A stretch of 25,472 nt of DNA from an uncultured Veillonella sp. (GTDB lineage Bacteria > Bacillota > Negativicutes > Veillonellales > Veillonellaceae). A program made the translations under genes and the position numbers. The stretch lies in contig URPV01000014.1 in the NCBI GenBank assembly GCA_900549805.1, forward strand, positions 1 through 25,472, in the 5' to 3' direction. The notes below the pieces were generated by a model. The model had not been told where the DNA came from and did no database searches. It saw nothing but the letters and a program-made list of their open reading frames with translations. Below are positions 7,584 through 16,700 of the stretch, one piece after another. Within the stretch, counting starts at the first letter, position 1. Each line of letters begins with the position of its first letter.

Positions 7584-8616
7584 GTCCCTCCTCCTTTACC
7601 TTTTGATAAGCCTCCCAAACGGAGTCCACAGAAATATGGCCCATGCAGTCCGGATCCTTAACCAGTGGTTCTTTAGCCGTCGCTCTAGAGGTTGGCGACT
7701 GGATGATATGGACATGGTCACCCCCATAGGGGCCGGTCCGCTCTGGTGATGTAGTACCGTACATAGCAATAAGGGGGTTCTTAAGGGCATTAGCTAGGTG
7801 AAGAGGCCCCGTATCGGCGGAAATATAAAGTTTACTAGCCCCGATTAACTCAATTAATTCCGGTAGGCTCGTATGCCCCGTTAAGTCGATGAGGCGAGGA
7901 TCTTCCACCATACTCAAAATAGATTGGGACTTTTGGTAGTCATCGGGAGAACCCATAAGAACTACCCATTGTCCTTGGTCCAAAAAGCGCTTGATAAGTT
8001 CCGCATAATGAGAAACAGGCCACTCCTTAAGAGCCCATCGAGCACCTGGAGCAATAACGATATAATCCCCCTTATCGATGACTGCTTCCGGTAAGCCTTG
8101 AGCCATTAACTTGCGCTTAACCTCTAGGGCATCCTCCTGACTTCTAGACAGGGGAAAAACGAGGTCTTCAACCTGACCACCTAAGGCCCTTACCGTATCC
8201 AAGTAGCGTTCGATAACATGGTCGTACTTATGGTCACCCACCAATGCCTTATTAACCAATTGAGACCCTTCCCGCAGTTCCCAGTAGCCATACTTTTCAG
8301 GGGCTCCAGAACAGAAGGATACAAGGGCCGATTTAGCAATGCATTGGAGGTCCAAGGTCATATCAAAGTGACGACTATGGAGGTCCTTCCAGAGCTTTCG
8401 TATATAGGAAAGGGACTTGAGTCCCTTCTTTTCCACCAAGATAACCTCATCAATCCAAGGTTTACCCGGTAAAATATGGGCAAATTGAGGGTGTACAGCC
8501 CAGGTAATCTTGGCGTGAGGAAGGTTTTGGCGAAGGGCATAGAGGGTTGGCAAGGCATGAATAATATCCCCTAAGGAGGACATCTTAATGATGAGTATAT
8601 TCTGGTAATCCTTCAT
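7567..8616 (-). CDS. waaC: Glycosyltransferase family 9, heptosyltransferase I-like
   Basis: The protein has 349 residues from the chosen start at 8616 (MKDYQNILIIKMSSLGDII). An in-frame extension to 8646 is possible but would start inside gmhB without a better ribosome site. The KMSSLGDIIHALPTLYAL motif is characteristic of WaaC/RfaC-type enzymes, which add the first heptose to Kdo-lipid A. The donor domain shows VIAPGARWALKEWP and YISADTGPLHLANAL. The ATG overlaps the gmhB stop by one base (TAATG), a typical coupling arrangement. It is followed with a 17-bp overlap by the second heptosyltransferase. The assignment to the first transfer step is from family resemblance. Confidence 0.85.
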   Translation of the reverse strand: MKDYQNILIIKMSSLGDIIHALPTLYALRQNLPHAKITWAVHPQFAHILPGKPWIDEVILVEKKGLKSLSYIRKLWKDLHSRHFDMTLDLQCIAKSALVSFCSGAPEKYGYWELREGSQLVNKALVGDHKYDHVIERYLDTVRALGGQVEDLVFPLSRSQEDALEVKRKLMAQGLPEAVIDKGDYIVIAPGARWALKEWPVSHYAELIKRFLDQGQWVVLMGSPDDYQKSQSILSMVEDPRLIDLTGHTSLPELIELIGASKLYISADTGPLHLANALKNPLIAMYGTTSPERTGPYGGDHVHIIQSPTSRATAKEPLVKDPDCMGHISVDSVWEAYQKVKEEGHGTQS

Positions 8617-9131
8617 TAGACATCTTCTCCTTCTTCTCGTAAACAAGATCTTACAAAATCCAGCATCGATCCTCCCTCAAAGAGGTAGCCTCGGATGCCT
8701 GCGGCCTGTGCGGCTTCTACATCCCGTTGTGAGTCACCAATCAAGAATGATTTCTGTGAATCTATAACATGCTCTCTCATAGCCTGTAAGAGCATACCTG
8801 GTTTAGGCTTACGACAGTCACAATCTATGGCGTATTTGGCCACGACCCCTTCCTTGTGGTGGGGACAATAATAAAAGGCCTCTATAGGCGCTCCAGCAGC
8901 GGTCAACATGTCATTCATATGTCGATGCAAGGTATTTACATCGTCTTCTCCGTAATAGCCTCGAGCAACCCCACTTTGATTGGTTACCACAATAAGTTTA
9001 TAGCCATGCTGAACAGCTAAAGCCAAACCCTCTTGGGCGCCCTCTACAAAGTGTAAGTCTTCCTGACGGTGCAAATACCCAGTGTCCACATTGATGACAC
9101 CATCTCGATCGAGAAATAAGACCTTATCCAT
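8616..9131 (-). CDS. gmhB: D-glycero-beta-D-manno-heptose 1,7-bisphosphate 7-phosphatase
   Basis: This 171-residue HAD-family phosphatase removes the C7 phosphate of heptose bisphosphate, the third step of ADP-heptose synthesis. Motif I is FLDRDGVIN with two catalytic Asp. Motif II is VVTNQSG. The zinc loop CPHHKEG...CDCRKPKPG carries the Cys/His set, and IGDSQRDVEAA is the last motif. The start is set at MDKVLF (9131). A TTG four codons upstream is in frame, but the only ribosome site (GAGGAG) lies between the two, which decides for the ATG. It is 71 bp downstream of hldD, the widest gap in this operon, and that gap holds a strong hairpin. Confidence 0.93.
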   Translation of the reverse strand: MDKVLFLDRDGVINVDTGYLHRQEDLHFVEGAQEGLALAVQHGYKLIVVTNQSGVARGYYGEDDVNTLHRHMNDMLTAAGAPIEAFYYCPHHKEGVVAKYAIDCDCRKPKPGMLLQAMREHVIDSQKSFLIGDSQRDVEAAQAAGIRGYLFEGGSMLDFVRSCLREEGEDV

Positions 9132-9155
9132 ATAACTCCTCAAACACGTAAAGTG

Positions 9156-9180
9156 GAGGAGGCTAATACCTAGCCCCCTC
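9156..9180 (-). other. Stable hairpin between hldD and gmhB
   Basis: GAGGGGGCTA and TAGCCTCCTC on the minus strand pair over 10 bp (one G-U) around a 5-base loop. No T-tract follows (next bases CACTTTACG), so it is not a standard terminator. It could protect the upstream mRNA end, be a processing site, or weakly attenuate gmhB and the transferases. Confidence 0.6.
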
Positions 9181-9202
9181 AGCCTTACTGACCTATTAAT
9201 TA

Positions 9203-10171
9203 CTAGCGGCGAATATAGCCTTCATTGTTTTCCAACAATTCACAGTATTCTGCTACGGCATCTTCCATCTTGGTAAAGCCTTTATCATAGCCTACGGACA
9301 TCAACTTAGTGGTATCCGCTTCTGTGAAGGATTGGTATTTGCCCTTCAAGACTTCAGGGAATGGGATATAAGTAATCTTACCCTTGCCAGCATAGTCAAT
9401 AACAGCTTGCATGAATTGGTTAAAGGTGTGGGCATGACCCGTACCGCAGTTGAATACACCTGACAATTCAGGGTGTTCCCAGAAGAAGAGGTTGACGTTA
9501 ACCACGTCTTTTACATAGATAAAGTCACGGGTTTGACCACCATTTTCATAGCCGTCAGTCCCCTCAAAGAGGGTAATTTCCCCAGTTTCTTGGTTCTTGT
9601 AGAACATTTGGCGAACGAGAGAGGCCATCTTGTCCTTGTGGCATTCGTTAGGGCCATATACATTGAAGTAACGAAGACCTACCACTTGGGATTCTAATTG
9701 GTTTTCAAACTTACGCACGTAGCGGTCCATAAGGAGCTTGGAGTAAGCATACGGATTCAAGGCCTCTTCGCATTCTGGGTCCTCACGGAAGCCATTACGG
9801 CCATAGCCATAGGTGGATGCAGAGGATGCATAGATGAAGGGAATACGGTGGTCTTGGCAGTAATGGAAGAGGTTGCGAGACCCTTCATAGTTGTTATGCA
9901 TCATGTAACGGCCATTGTATTCCATGGTGTCGGAGCAAGCACCATTGTGGAAAACTACGTCGATAGGACCACAGTCAAAAGTCCCGTCAGCGATAGCTTG
10001 GTCAAAGTCGATGCAATCGATATAATCGAAATAATCTAAGTTGGTCAAGTTACGGGCCTTACGACCATCTGTCAAATCATCCACGATGATGATGTCATTA
10101 CGGCCTCGTTCGTTAAGAGCCTTAACTAAATTAGAACCAATAAAACCGGCCCCACCTGTTACGATAATCAT
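9203..10171 (-). CDS. hldD: ADP-L-glycero-D-manno-heptose 6-epimerase
   Basis: This 322-residue short-chain dehydrogenase-fold enzyme converts ADP-D-glycero- to ADP-L-glycero-D-manno-heptose using bound NADP(H). The N-terminus MIIVTGGAGFIGSNLVKAL carries the GxxGxxG dinucleotide site. The catalytic set is seen as YASSASTYG and Y-x3-K in NPYAYSKLLMD. Substrate-binding blocks LRYFNVYGPNE and GGQTRDFIYVKDVV match HldD/RfaD. Length is within the family range. The start ATG overlaps the hldE stop (ATGA), with AAGGAGGG just upstream, so it is coupled to hldE. It completes the donor pathway encoded by gmhA, hldE and gmhB in the same operon. Confidence 0.95.
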   Translation of the reverse strand: MIIVTGGAGFIGSNLVKALNERGRNDIIIVDDLTDGRKARNLTNLDYFDYIDCIDFDQAIADGTFDCGPIDVVFHNGACSDTMEYNGRYMMHNNYEGSRNLFHYCQDHRIPFIYASSASTYGYGRNGFREDPECEEALNPYAYSKLLMDRYVRKFENQLESQVVGLRYFNVYGPNECHKDKMASLVRQMFYKNQETGEITLFEGTDGYENGGQTRDFIYVKDVVNVNLFFWEHPELSGVFNCGTGHAHTFNQFMQAVIDYAGKGKITYIPFPEVLKGKYQSFTEADTTKLMSVGYDKGFTKMEDAVAEYCELLENNEGYIRR

Positions 10172-11649
10172 AATTTACCCTCCTTAGCTAAGCTAGCTAT
10201 TTTATTTACCACATTGGTAGTTGAATATCCTTCTTTAAAGGATAGAATTTGTACGGAATCAACAAAATCGCGGCCAATTACTTGGTCAGGCTGATAGTCG
10301 CCCCCCTTAACCAAGATATTAGGGCGAATGTTCTCCAAGAGCTCAGCTGGTGTATCTTCTTCAAAGATAACTACCCCATCCACACAAGCAAGAGCGCTCA
10401 AAAGATAGGCCCGGTCAGCCTCTGCTACCAAGGGCCGCGTAGGCCCCTTGAGGCGGCCTACAGAAGCATCGGAATTAAGGCCGATGATGAGGTGGTCACC
10501 CAACTGGGCAGCCTCCTGCAAGTAGGTCACATGTCCACGGTGGAGAATATCAAAGCAGCCATTGGTAAAGACCACTGTATCTCCCCGGTCTTGCCATTGG
10601 CCTACCAGTTCCTTCATTTCCTCACGGCTATAGAGGGACTTTTGTACCACCTTGCCCTCTTGCAAGGACTTCCAAAGGTCGATGAGCTCTTGCCTATGGA
10701 TTGGATAGGTCCCTACCTTAGAGACTACGATGCCGGCGGCTCCATTGGCCACATGAAGGGCGGTCCGCATAGACAAGCCAGAGGCAATGGCACATATCAT
10801 CATGGCCACCACCGTATCGCCGGCACCAGACACATCAAAAACATCTTGCTGGGTCGCTGGATTATGCCAGGTACGGCCATCCTTGGCTATGATGGAAATC
10901 CCCTGTTCCGATCGGGTAGCAATGACATATTGCAAATCATTGCTAGCTAGGACTTCCTTAGCCGCCTCTACCACATGTTGGTCATCATTGATTACGGTAT
11001 GACCCACACGCTCGGACAGTTCTTTTACATTAGGCGTAATAAAGGTAGCCCCATTGTACTTATCCCATTGGGTCCCCTTTGGATCCACAATGGTAGGAAT
11101 ACCATACTGGTTAGCCATAGCAAAAACTTGAGCCAGGACGGAATCCGTGCAAACACCCTTGCCGTAGTCAGATACGACAATACCATCGAGACCAGCTTGG
11201 CAGAGTTTAGACAGCCAGCTGGTAAGGGCTTTTTCTTCCCTTTCATTGACGTCGCGAATGGTTTCAAAATCTAGGCGCATCATCTGTTGCCGGGCCCCTA
11301 AAATCCGCATTTTAGTGATAGTTGAGCGGTCCTTAGAGGTCACGAGACCGGCCCTATCAATGTGGTTTTGGTCCAGGAGATCCTTAAGAAGGCGGCCATG
11401 GTCATCTTGACCTGCCACCCCACCTAGGAAAACATGGGTGTCCAATTGGGCAAGGTTAGCCGCCACATTGGCTGCGCCACCTAGCACTTCTTTCATATGG
11501 TCCACCCGATTGACCGGCACCGGCGCTTCTGGAGAGATACGATTCACATCTCCGAATACATAGCGGTCCACCATGAAGTCACCGATGACCGCTATACGAA
11601 GCTTAGGAAGGCTGTCATGTAAGAAATTGTTAATGGTTTTCTTAATCAT
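10168..11649 (-). CDS. hldE: Bifunctional heptose 7-phosphate kinase / heptose 1-phosphate adenylyltransferase
   Basis: This 493-residue fused enzyme is like enterobacterial HldE/RfaE. The N-terminal ribokinase-fold domain (about 1-325) has IAVIGDFMVDRYVFG, EVLGGAANVAANLA and the anion-hole/catalytic motif DVSGAGDTVVAM; it makes heptose 1,7-bisphosphate. The C-terminal nucleotidyltransferase domain (about 350-493) has VFTNGCFDILHRGHVTYL with the HxGH motif and LNSDASVGRLKGPTRP; it makes ADP-heptose. In some bacteria these are two genes, but here they are fused. The start overlaps the gmhA end by 8 bp and the stop overlaps hldD by 4 bp, so all three are probably translated together. Confidence 0.96.
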   Translation of the reverse strand: MIKKTINNFLHDSLPKLRIAVIGDFMVDRYVFGDVNRISPEAPVPVNRVDHMKEVLGGAANVAANLAQLDTHVFLGGVAGQDDHGRLLKDLLDQNHIDRAGLVTSKDRSTITKMRILGARQQMMRLDFETIRDVNEREEKALTSWLSKLCQAGLDGIVVSDYGKGVCTDSVLAQVFAMANQYGIPTIVDPKGTQWDKYNGATFITPNVKELSERVGHTVINDDQHVVEAAKEVLASNDLQYVIATRSEQGISIIAKDGRTWHNPATQQDVFDVSGAGDTVVAMMICAIASGLSMRTALHVANGAAGIVVSKVGTYPIHRQELIDLWKSLQEGKVVQKSLYSREEMKELVGQWQDRGDTVVFTNGCFDILHRGHVTYLQEAAQLGDHLIIGLNSDASVGRLKGPTRPLVAEADRAYLLSALACVDGVVIFEEDTPAELLENIRPNILVKGGDYQPDQVIGRDFVDSVQILSFKEGYSTTNVVNKIASLAKEGKL

Positions 11650-12211
11650 AATCTTCCTCTACCAATTCACAAATAATATGGCCCACTAGGATGTGCATTT
11701 CTTGGATACGGGCCGTCGTCTTAGCAGGCACAGCTACGGTAGCATCACATAAGTGACCTAGTTGTCCGCCCCCTTGCCCTGTAAAAGCCACGGTCTTTAG
11801 GCCTTGCTTCTTGGCCACTTCTACTGCGTTTAACACATTCTTGGAATTACCAGATGTGGAAATCCCTACCAATACATCCCCTGCTTGCCCTAGGCCTTCC
11901 ACCTGACGGGCAAAAACTTGATCATAGTCATAATCATTAGCTACAGCCGTCAAAATGGAGGTATCCGTAGTTAATGCAATAGCCGGCAAAGACCGGCGTT
12001 CTTTTACAAAGCGTCCTACCAATTCAGCAGCTAAATGTTGGGCATCCGCCGCCGATCCACCATTGCCGCAGAAGAGTATCTTATGGCCTTCATCCAAGGC
12101 TAGCTTACAAATATCTGCCGCCGCTTGGACTTCCTCCATATGGTTCCGCATCTTAGTGTAGGTATCCAAATGGTCATCAAAGCGTTGTGTAATAATGGGA
12201 TTAATAGACAT
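11642..12211 (-). CDS. gmhA: Sedoheptulose 7-phosphate isomerase
   Basis: This 189-residue cytosolic SIS-fold enzyme converts sedoheptulose 7-phosphate to D-glycero-D-manno-heptose 7-phosphate, the entry step to ADP-heptose. Visible are the phosphate-binding loop CGNGGSAADAQHLAAELVGR, LTTDTSILTAVANDYDYDQVF, the second loop GISTSGNSKNV, and EMHILVGHIICELVE near the C-terminus with the metal/catalytic His. Length fits GmhA and is too short for a two-SIS sugar isomerase. It lies 17 bp after the dipeptidase gene and overlaps hldE by 8 bp. Confidence 0.96.
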   Translation of the reverse strand: MSINPIITQRFDDHLDTYTKMRNHMEEVQAAADICKLALDEGHKILFCGNGGSAADAQHLAAELVGRFVKERRSLPAIALTTDTSILTAVANDYDYDQVFARQVEGLGQAGDVLVGISTSGNSKNVLNAVEVAKKQGLKTVAFTGQGGGQLGHLCDATVAVPAKTTARIQEMHILVGHIICELVEEDYD

Positions 12212-12228
12212 AGAGCCTCCCTTACTAG

Positions 12229-13155
12229 TTATATAATTTCGCGCAACAGGCGATCAGCGTTCTTCCAGAAGAGTTTATCCAAGTCCTCTTGTTTCATGCC
12301 AGCCTTTAGGAAAGCATCCCGCAAGCGGTCCATATGGCCTATATCTTGGATTTCAGTCTGAGGATCAATACCGTCAAAATCAGTTCCTAGGGCCACTACA
12401 TCGGCCCCCCCAACCTTATGGATATAAAGGCCATGCCGTACAATATCATCAATGCGAGAGATAGGAGACGCTCCTAAAAAGTGGTTAGCAAAGTTAAGGC
12501 CAATCACCCCACCCTTGTGGGCAATCATGCGTATTTGTTGGTCCGTCAAATTACGACTATGAGGGGTCAAGGCGCGGGCATTGGAGTGAGATGCGATAAA
12601 AGGCTTGGTCATGAGCTGATCCAATTGAGCGATTCCCCCATCATTGAGGTGGGAACAATCCACAATCATCCCCAATTCTTCCATCCGATGAACAAAATCT
12701 ATACCAAGCTCCGTCAATTCTTTATTGGGGTCCCCACAATGAGGTTCACAGAGACCATTAGGATAATTCCAAGAAATGGTAATAAGGCGAACCCCTTCCT
12801 CATAGGCCTTGTCCAATCGTTCTAAGGAACCCTCAAAGACGCCCCCTTCTTCTACCGATAGGAGGGCTCCTAGCTTGCCATCTGCATAAGAGGCATCTAA
12901 ATCTTGAACAGATTTGATATGGCGAATGTGCTCACCATAGGTAAGCATATTCTTTTCAAAGACTTGCCGCATAGCCTGGTAGCGCTCATAAGGCTTATCC
13001 GTCTCGCCCAAGTCTATATAGAGGGCAAAGTCTTGCACCTTGCTATGGCCGGCCCACAATTTTTTAATATCGATCTTCCATGCATTCTCATAGAGATCAC
13101 CCGATTGAGGATGGTCCAAGAGCTGCATCATGGTATCGCAGTGTAAATCAATCAT
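12229..13155 (-). CDS. Membrane dipeptidase family M19 (zinc dipeptidase)
   Basis: This 308-residue amidohydrolase-fold dipeptidase belongs to the renal dipeptidase family (PF01244). Zinc ligand regions are MIDLHCDTMMQLL (His-x-Asp), SVEEGG (bridging Glu), IVDCSHLND, and PFIASHSNARAL followed by RNLTDQQIRMIA. The C-terminal ALGTDFDGID carries the catalytic-site Asp. There is no signal peptide, so it is predicted to be cytosolic. It probably cleaves dipeptides, possibly with D-residues at the C-terminal side, as known for this family. The start overlaps the nrdR stop by 4 bp. Its place between nrdR and gmhA gives no clear functional link. Confidence 0.9.
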   Translation of the reverse strand: MIDLHCDTMMQLLDHPQSGDLYENAWKIDIKKLWAGHSKVQDFALYIDLGETDKPYERYQAMRQVFEKNMLTYGEHIRHIKSVQDLDASYADGKLGALLSVEEGGVFEGSLERLDKAYEEGVRLITISWNYPNGLCEPHCGDPNKELTELGIDFVHRMEELGMIVDCSHLNDGGIAQLDQLMTKPFIASHSNARALTPHSRNLTDQQIRMIAHKGGVIGLNFANHFLGASPISRIDDIVRHGLYIHKVGGADVVALGTDFDGIDPQTEIQDIGHMDRLRDAFLKAGMKQEDLDKLFWKNADRLLREII

Positions 13156-13634
13156 TTGTTCTTATTCTTGCTCTTTTGTTCAGATAAGGCCTTAAGTTTA
13201 TTTAGCTCATCCATAAAGGAATCGATGTTATCGAACTTACGATAAACAGAAGCGAATCGAACATAGGAAACTTGGTCAATATCTCGCAATTGATCTAGGA
13301 CCAATTCACCCAAGTGATCAGTTGTTACTTCTTCAAGATTTTCATTGCGAATTTGACATTCTACCTCATTGACCACTTCTTCCATGGTCTCCGTAGATAC
13401 GGTCCGCTTATCACAGGAACGAAGCAAACCGTTGAGAAGTTTACCTCGATCGAAGAGTTCGCGGCGACCTGACCGCTTAATAACCATAAGGGGGACTTCT
13501 TCTACCACTTCATAGGTAGTAAAACGGCGGCCACAATGATTGCACTCCCGCCGGCGACGAATGCTATTAGAATCATCTGTTGTACGGGAATCGGTAACCT
13601 TTGTATCTGTATGTTGACAGAACGGGCATCTCAT
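13152..13634 (-). CDS. nrdR: Transcriptional repressor NrdR
   Basis: This 160-residue repressor of ribonucleotide reductase genes has an N-terminal zinc ribbon with C3, C6, C31 and C34 (CPFC and CNHC), followed by the RRFTTYE stretch. An ATP-cone domain from about residue 49 (PLMVIKRSGRRELFDRGKL) senses ATP/dATP. The family binds tandem NrdR boxes in nrd promoters. No nrd gene or clear NrdR box pair is in the window, so it must act elsewhere. GGAGGT lies upstream of the ATG. It is the first gene of the long operon, and the 80 bp before it contain AT-rich possible -10 elements (for example near 13685-13690) but no confident -35. The tail is Lys/Asn-rich and probably disordered. Confidence 0.96.
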   Translation of the reverse strand: MRCPFCQHTDTKVTDSRTTDDSNSIRRRRECNHCGRRFTTYEVVEEVPLMVIKRSGRRELFDRGKLLNGLLRSCDKRTVSTETMEEVVNEVECQIRNENLEEVTTDHLGELVLDQLRDIDQVSYVRFASVYRKFDNIDSFMDELNKLKALSEQKSKNKNK

Positions 13635-13713
13635 AAGCTTGACCTCCAGCTAGATAGACACACTACACCCAATTATTCATCTTATATACTAGCATATATT
13701 GAAAGAATTTACC

Positions 13714-13776
13714 AAAAAAAGCCCTCTTAGGGGGGCTAAACTACAATATCTTGTAGTCATCCCTAAGAGAGCTTTT
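13714..13776 (-). terminator. Compound terminator of pyruvate carboxylase gene
   Basis: On the minus strand AAAGCTCTCTTAGGG (13761-13775) pairs with CCCTAAGAGGGCTTT (13718-13732), 15 bp with one mismatch, and is followed by seven T ending at 13714. Inside the loop a second perfect stem, ACTACAA/TTGTAGT (13740-13757), forms an apical hairpin. It separates pyc from nrdR. Confidence 0.92.
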
Positions 13777-13787
13777 GGCATTGTATT

Positions 13788-16700
13788 CTATTGTAGAACC
13801 AAGAGGCAGTCACCAGATTCAATGCGAGACCCTGGGGTTACCAGGATTTCCGCAACCGTCCCATCCTTAGGAGCGGTAATGGTAGTTTCCATCTTCATCG
13901 CTTCTGTAACGAGGAGGACATCCCCCTTTTTCACCTTTTGGCCTAGGCTAACTGCTACTTTCACCAAGGAACCGGATAGGGTTGCACCGATTTCGTTAGG
14001 ATTAGCCTTATTAGCCTTACGACGTACTAAGCCAGTGGTCTTCACTTGTTTATCGTGAACCTTGATGGTCCGTGCTTGACCATTGAATTCAAAACGAACC
14101 AACCGGTTCCCTTCTTCATCAGGATCGGATACTAAGACTAGCTTAATGATGAGGTTTTTCCCCTTTTCCAAGGCTACATTGATCTCTTCCCCTGCTTTCA
14201 TGCCGAAGAAGAAGGTTGGCGTATCCAAGATGGACACATCACCAAATTCTTGTACAAAGGCTTGCCAGTCAGCGTATACCTTTGGATAGAGGCAGTAAGC
14301 GGACAAGTCTTCTTCTGTAGTCGGCGCCTTCATCTCTTCCAACTCAGCCTTCTTAGCTGCGAAATCAACAGGTGCTAGAGCCGCCTTAGCCTGTTCTTGC
14401 CAGGACTTATCACCCTTAAGGATGATATCTTGAAGTTCTACTGGGAAGCCTTGGTAAGGAATGCCCAAACGGCCTTGGAAGAATTCCACAACTGATTGTG
14501 GGTAATCTAGCTCTCTACCGCGGGTCATAATATCCTCTTGGGTCAAATCATTTTGAACCATGAAGAGGGTCATATCGCCAACTACCTTGGAAGATGGTGT
14601 TACCTTGATAATATCGCCAAACATCATATTGACTTGATGGTACACCTTTTGAATTTCATTCCACCGATCACCTAGACCTAGGGACTTGGCTTGTTGTTCC
14701 AGGTTGGAATATTGACCACCTGGCATTTCATGGGTATAAACGGTAGTATTCGGATAGGAGATTCCCTTATCTATACCCTTGTAGTAAGGGCGGATAGAAC
14801 CGAAGTAGTCGGACATAGCTTGCATGTAGTCCGTATTGAGTACCGGTTGTCGTTCATGACCTTCCAGCGCATAGTAGAGGGAATTCATGGATGGTTGACT
14901 TGTACCATTGGAGAAGGCGGAGTAAGCTACATCAACGATATCAACACCCGCATCAATAGCCCGGCCATAGGTATAGATAGCATTACCAGAACCTTCATGG
15001 GTATGAAGGTGGATTGGAAGGTCCACAGCATCCTTGAGGGCGGACACCAAATTATAGGCTGCTTGTGGCTTTAAGATACCAGACATATCTTTAATGGCGA
15101 TGGTATTAGCCCCCACCTTTTGTAGATCCTTAGCCATCTTAACATAGTAGTCCAAGTTGTATTTAGGACGGGAACTATCCAAGATATCCCCTGTATAGCA
15201 AAGGGTTACTTCCGCAAGCTTACCTTGGTTACGAACTTCATCGATAGCTGCAGACATGGTTTCTACCGAGTTGAGGCAGTCAAAGACACGGAAGACATCT
15301 ACCCCATTCTTAGCCGCTTGTGCGATAAAGTGACGAACTACATTGTCCGGATAGGATGTATAACCCACAGCATTGGCACCGCGGAGGAGCATTTGTAAGA
15401 GGGTATTAGGCACTTCCTTACGGAACATGCGGAGCCGTTCCCAAGGATCTTCATGGAGGAAGCGATAGGCTACATCAAAGGTAGCACCACCCCAGCATTC
15501 CAAGGAGAAGAGATTAGGAACACCACGGGCCGCTAGTCCCGCTACCCGAGCCATATCGATGGACCGCAAGCGCGTAGCAAAGAGGGATTGGTGGGCATCC
15601 CGCCAAGTAGTATCAGTGAAGAAAACCTGCTTTTGCTCTAATACCCATTTGGCAAAGCCTTCAGGGCCCAATTGATCGAACTTTTGCTTAGTCCCTGCTT
15701 GCGGAGCATCCTTAAGAGCCGGTGGCATTTGGATAGGCGCAAAGTCTGGCTTATCCTCCTTGCCCTTACCGGTATAGCCGTTGACGGTCACATCAGCGAT
15801 ATAGCGCATGAGTTTTGTCCCCCGGTCACGGGCAGGTTTCAAGTTAAAGAGTTCTGGATGTTCGTCGATGAAGTTAACGGAATAATCACCCTTTTGGAAG
15901 TCAGGGTGTTCCAGCACATTAATCAAGAAAGGAATGTTTGTCTTCACCCCACGAATACGGAATTCGTGAAGGGTCCGAAGCATCTTGGATACGGTTTCTT
16001 CATGGGTTAACCCGTAGGTTGTCGCCTTTACCAAGAGAGAATCGTAATAAGGGGTTACGATAGCCCCTGTAAAGGCATTACCAGCATCCAAGCGAACACC
16101 AAAACCACCGCCAGACCGATAGACCATGAGTTCACCTGTATCTGGCATAAACCCATTAGCTGGGTCTTCTGTCGTAATCCGGCATTGGATGGCCGTCCCT
16201 TGACAACGAATCATATCTTGAGACGTGATACCAATCTTAGGATCATCCAAAGCATAGCCTTCGGCTACACGGATTTGTGTATGAACGATATCAACCCCTG
16301 TAATCACTTCCGTAATGGTGTGTTCTACTTGGATCCGAGGATTAACTTCAATGAAGTAGAATGACCCATCAGGGGTAACTAAGAATTCTACAGTCCCTGC
16401 CCCCACATAGGAAACGTTCTTCATGAGTTTAACCGCTGCTTGACAGATGGCGTCGCGCGTTTCTTGTGGCAAGGCAAAAGCTGGTGCCACTTCTACCACC
16501 TTTTGGTGACGCCGTTGGATGGAGCAGTCCCGTTCATGGAGGTGGACCACATGACCATGTTGGTCCCCTATAATTTGTACTTCGATATGCTTAGGTTCTA
16601 CGATGAGTTTTTCTACATAAACCCGGTCATCACCAAAGGCTGCCTTAGCTTCCGATTTAGCTCGGTCATAAGCTTCTCGCAGTTCTTCGTGTTTAGCCAC

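Noticed and set aside
10249..10950. Open frame of 233 codons on the plus strand opposite hldE
   Set aside because: Composition is shadow-like and the strand opposite carries a full kinase/adenylyltransferase.
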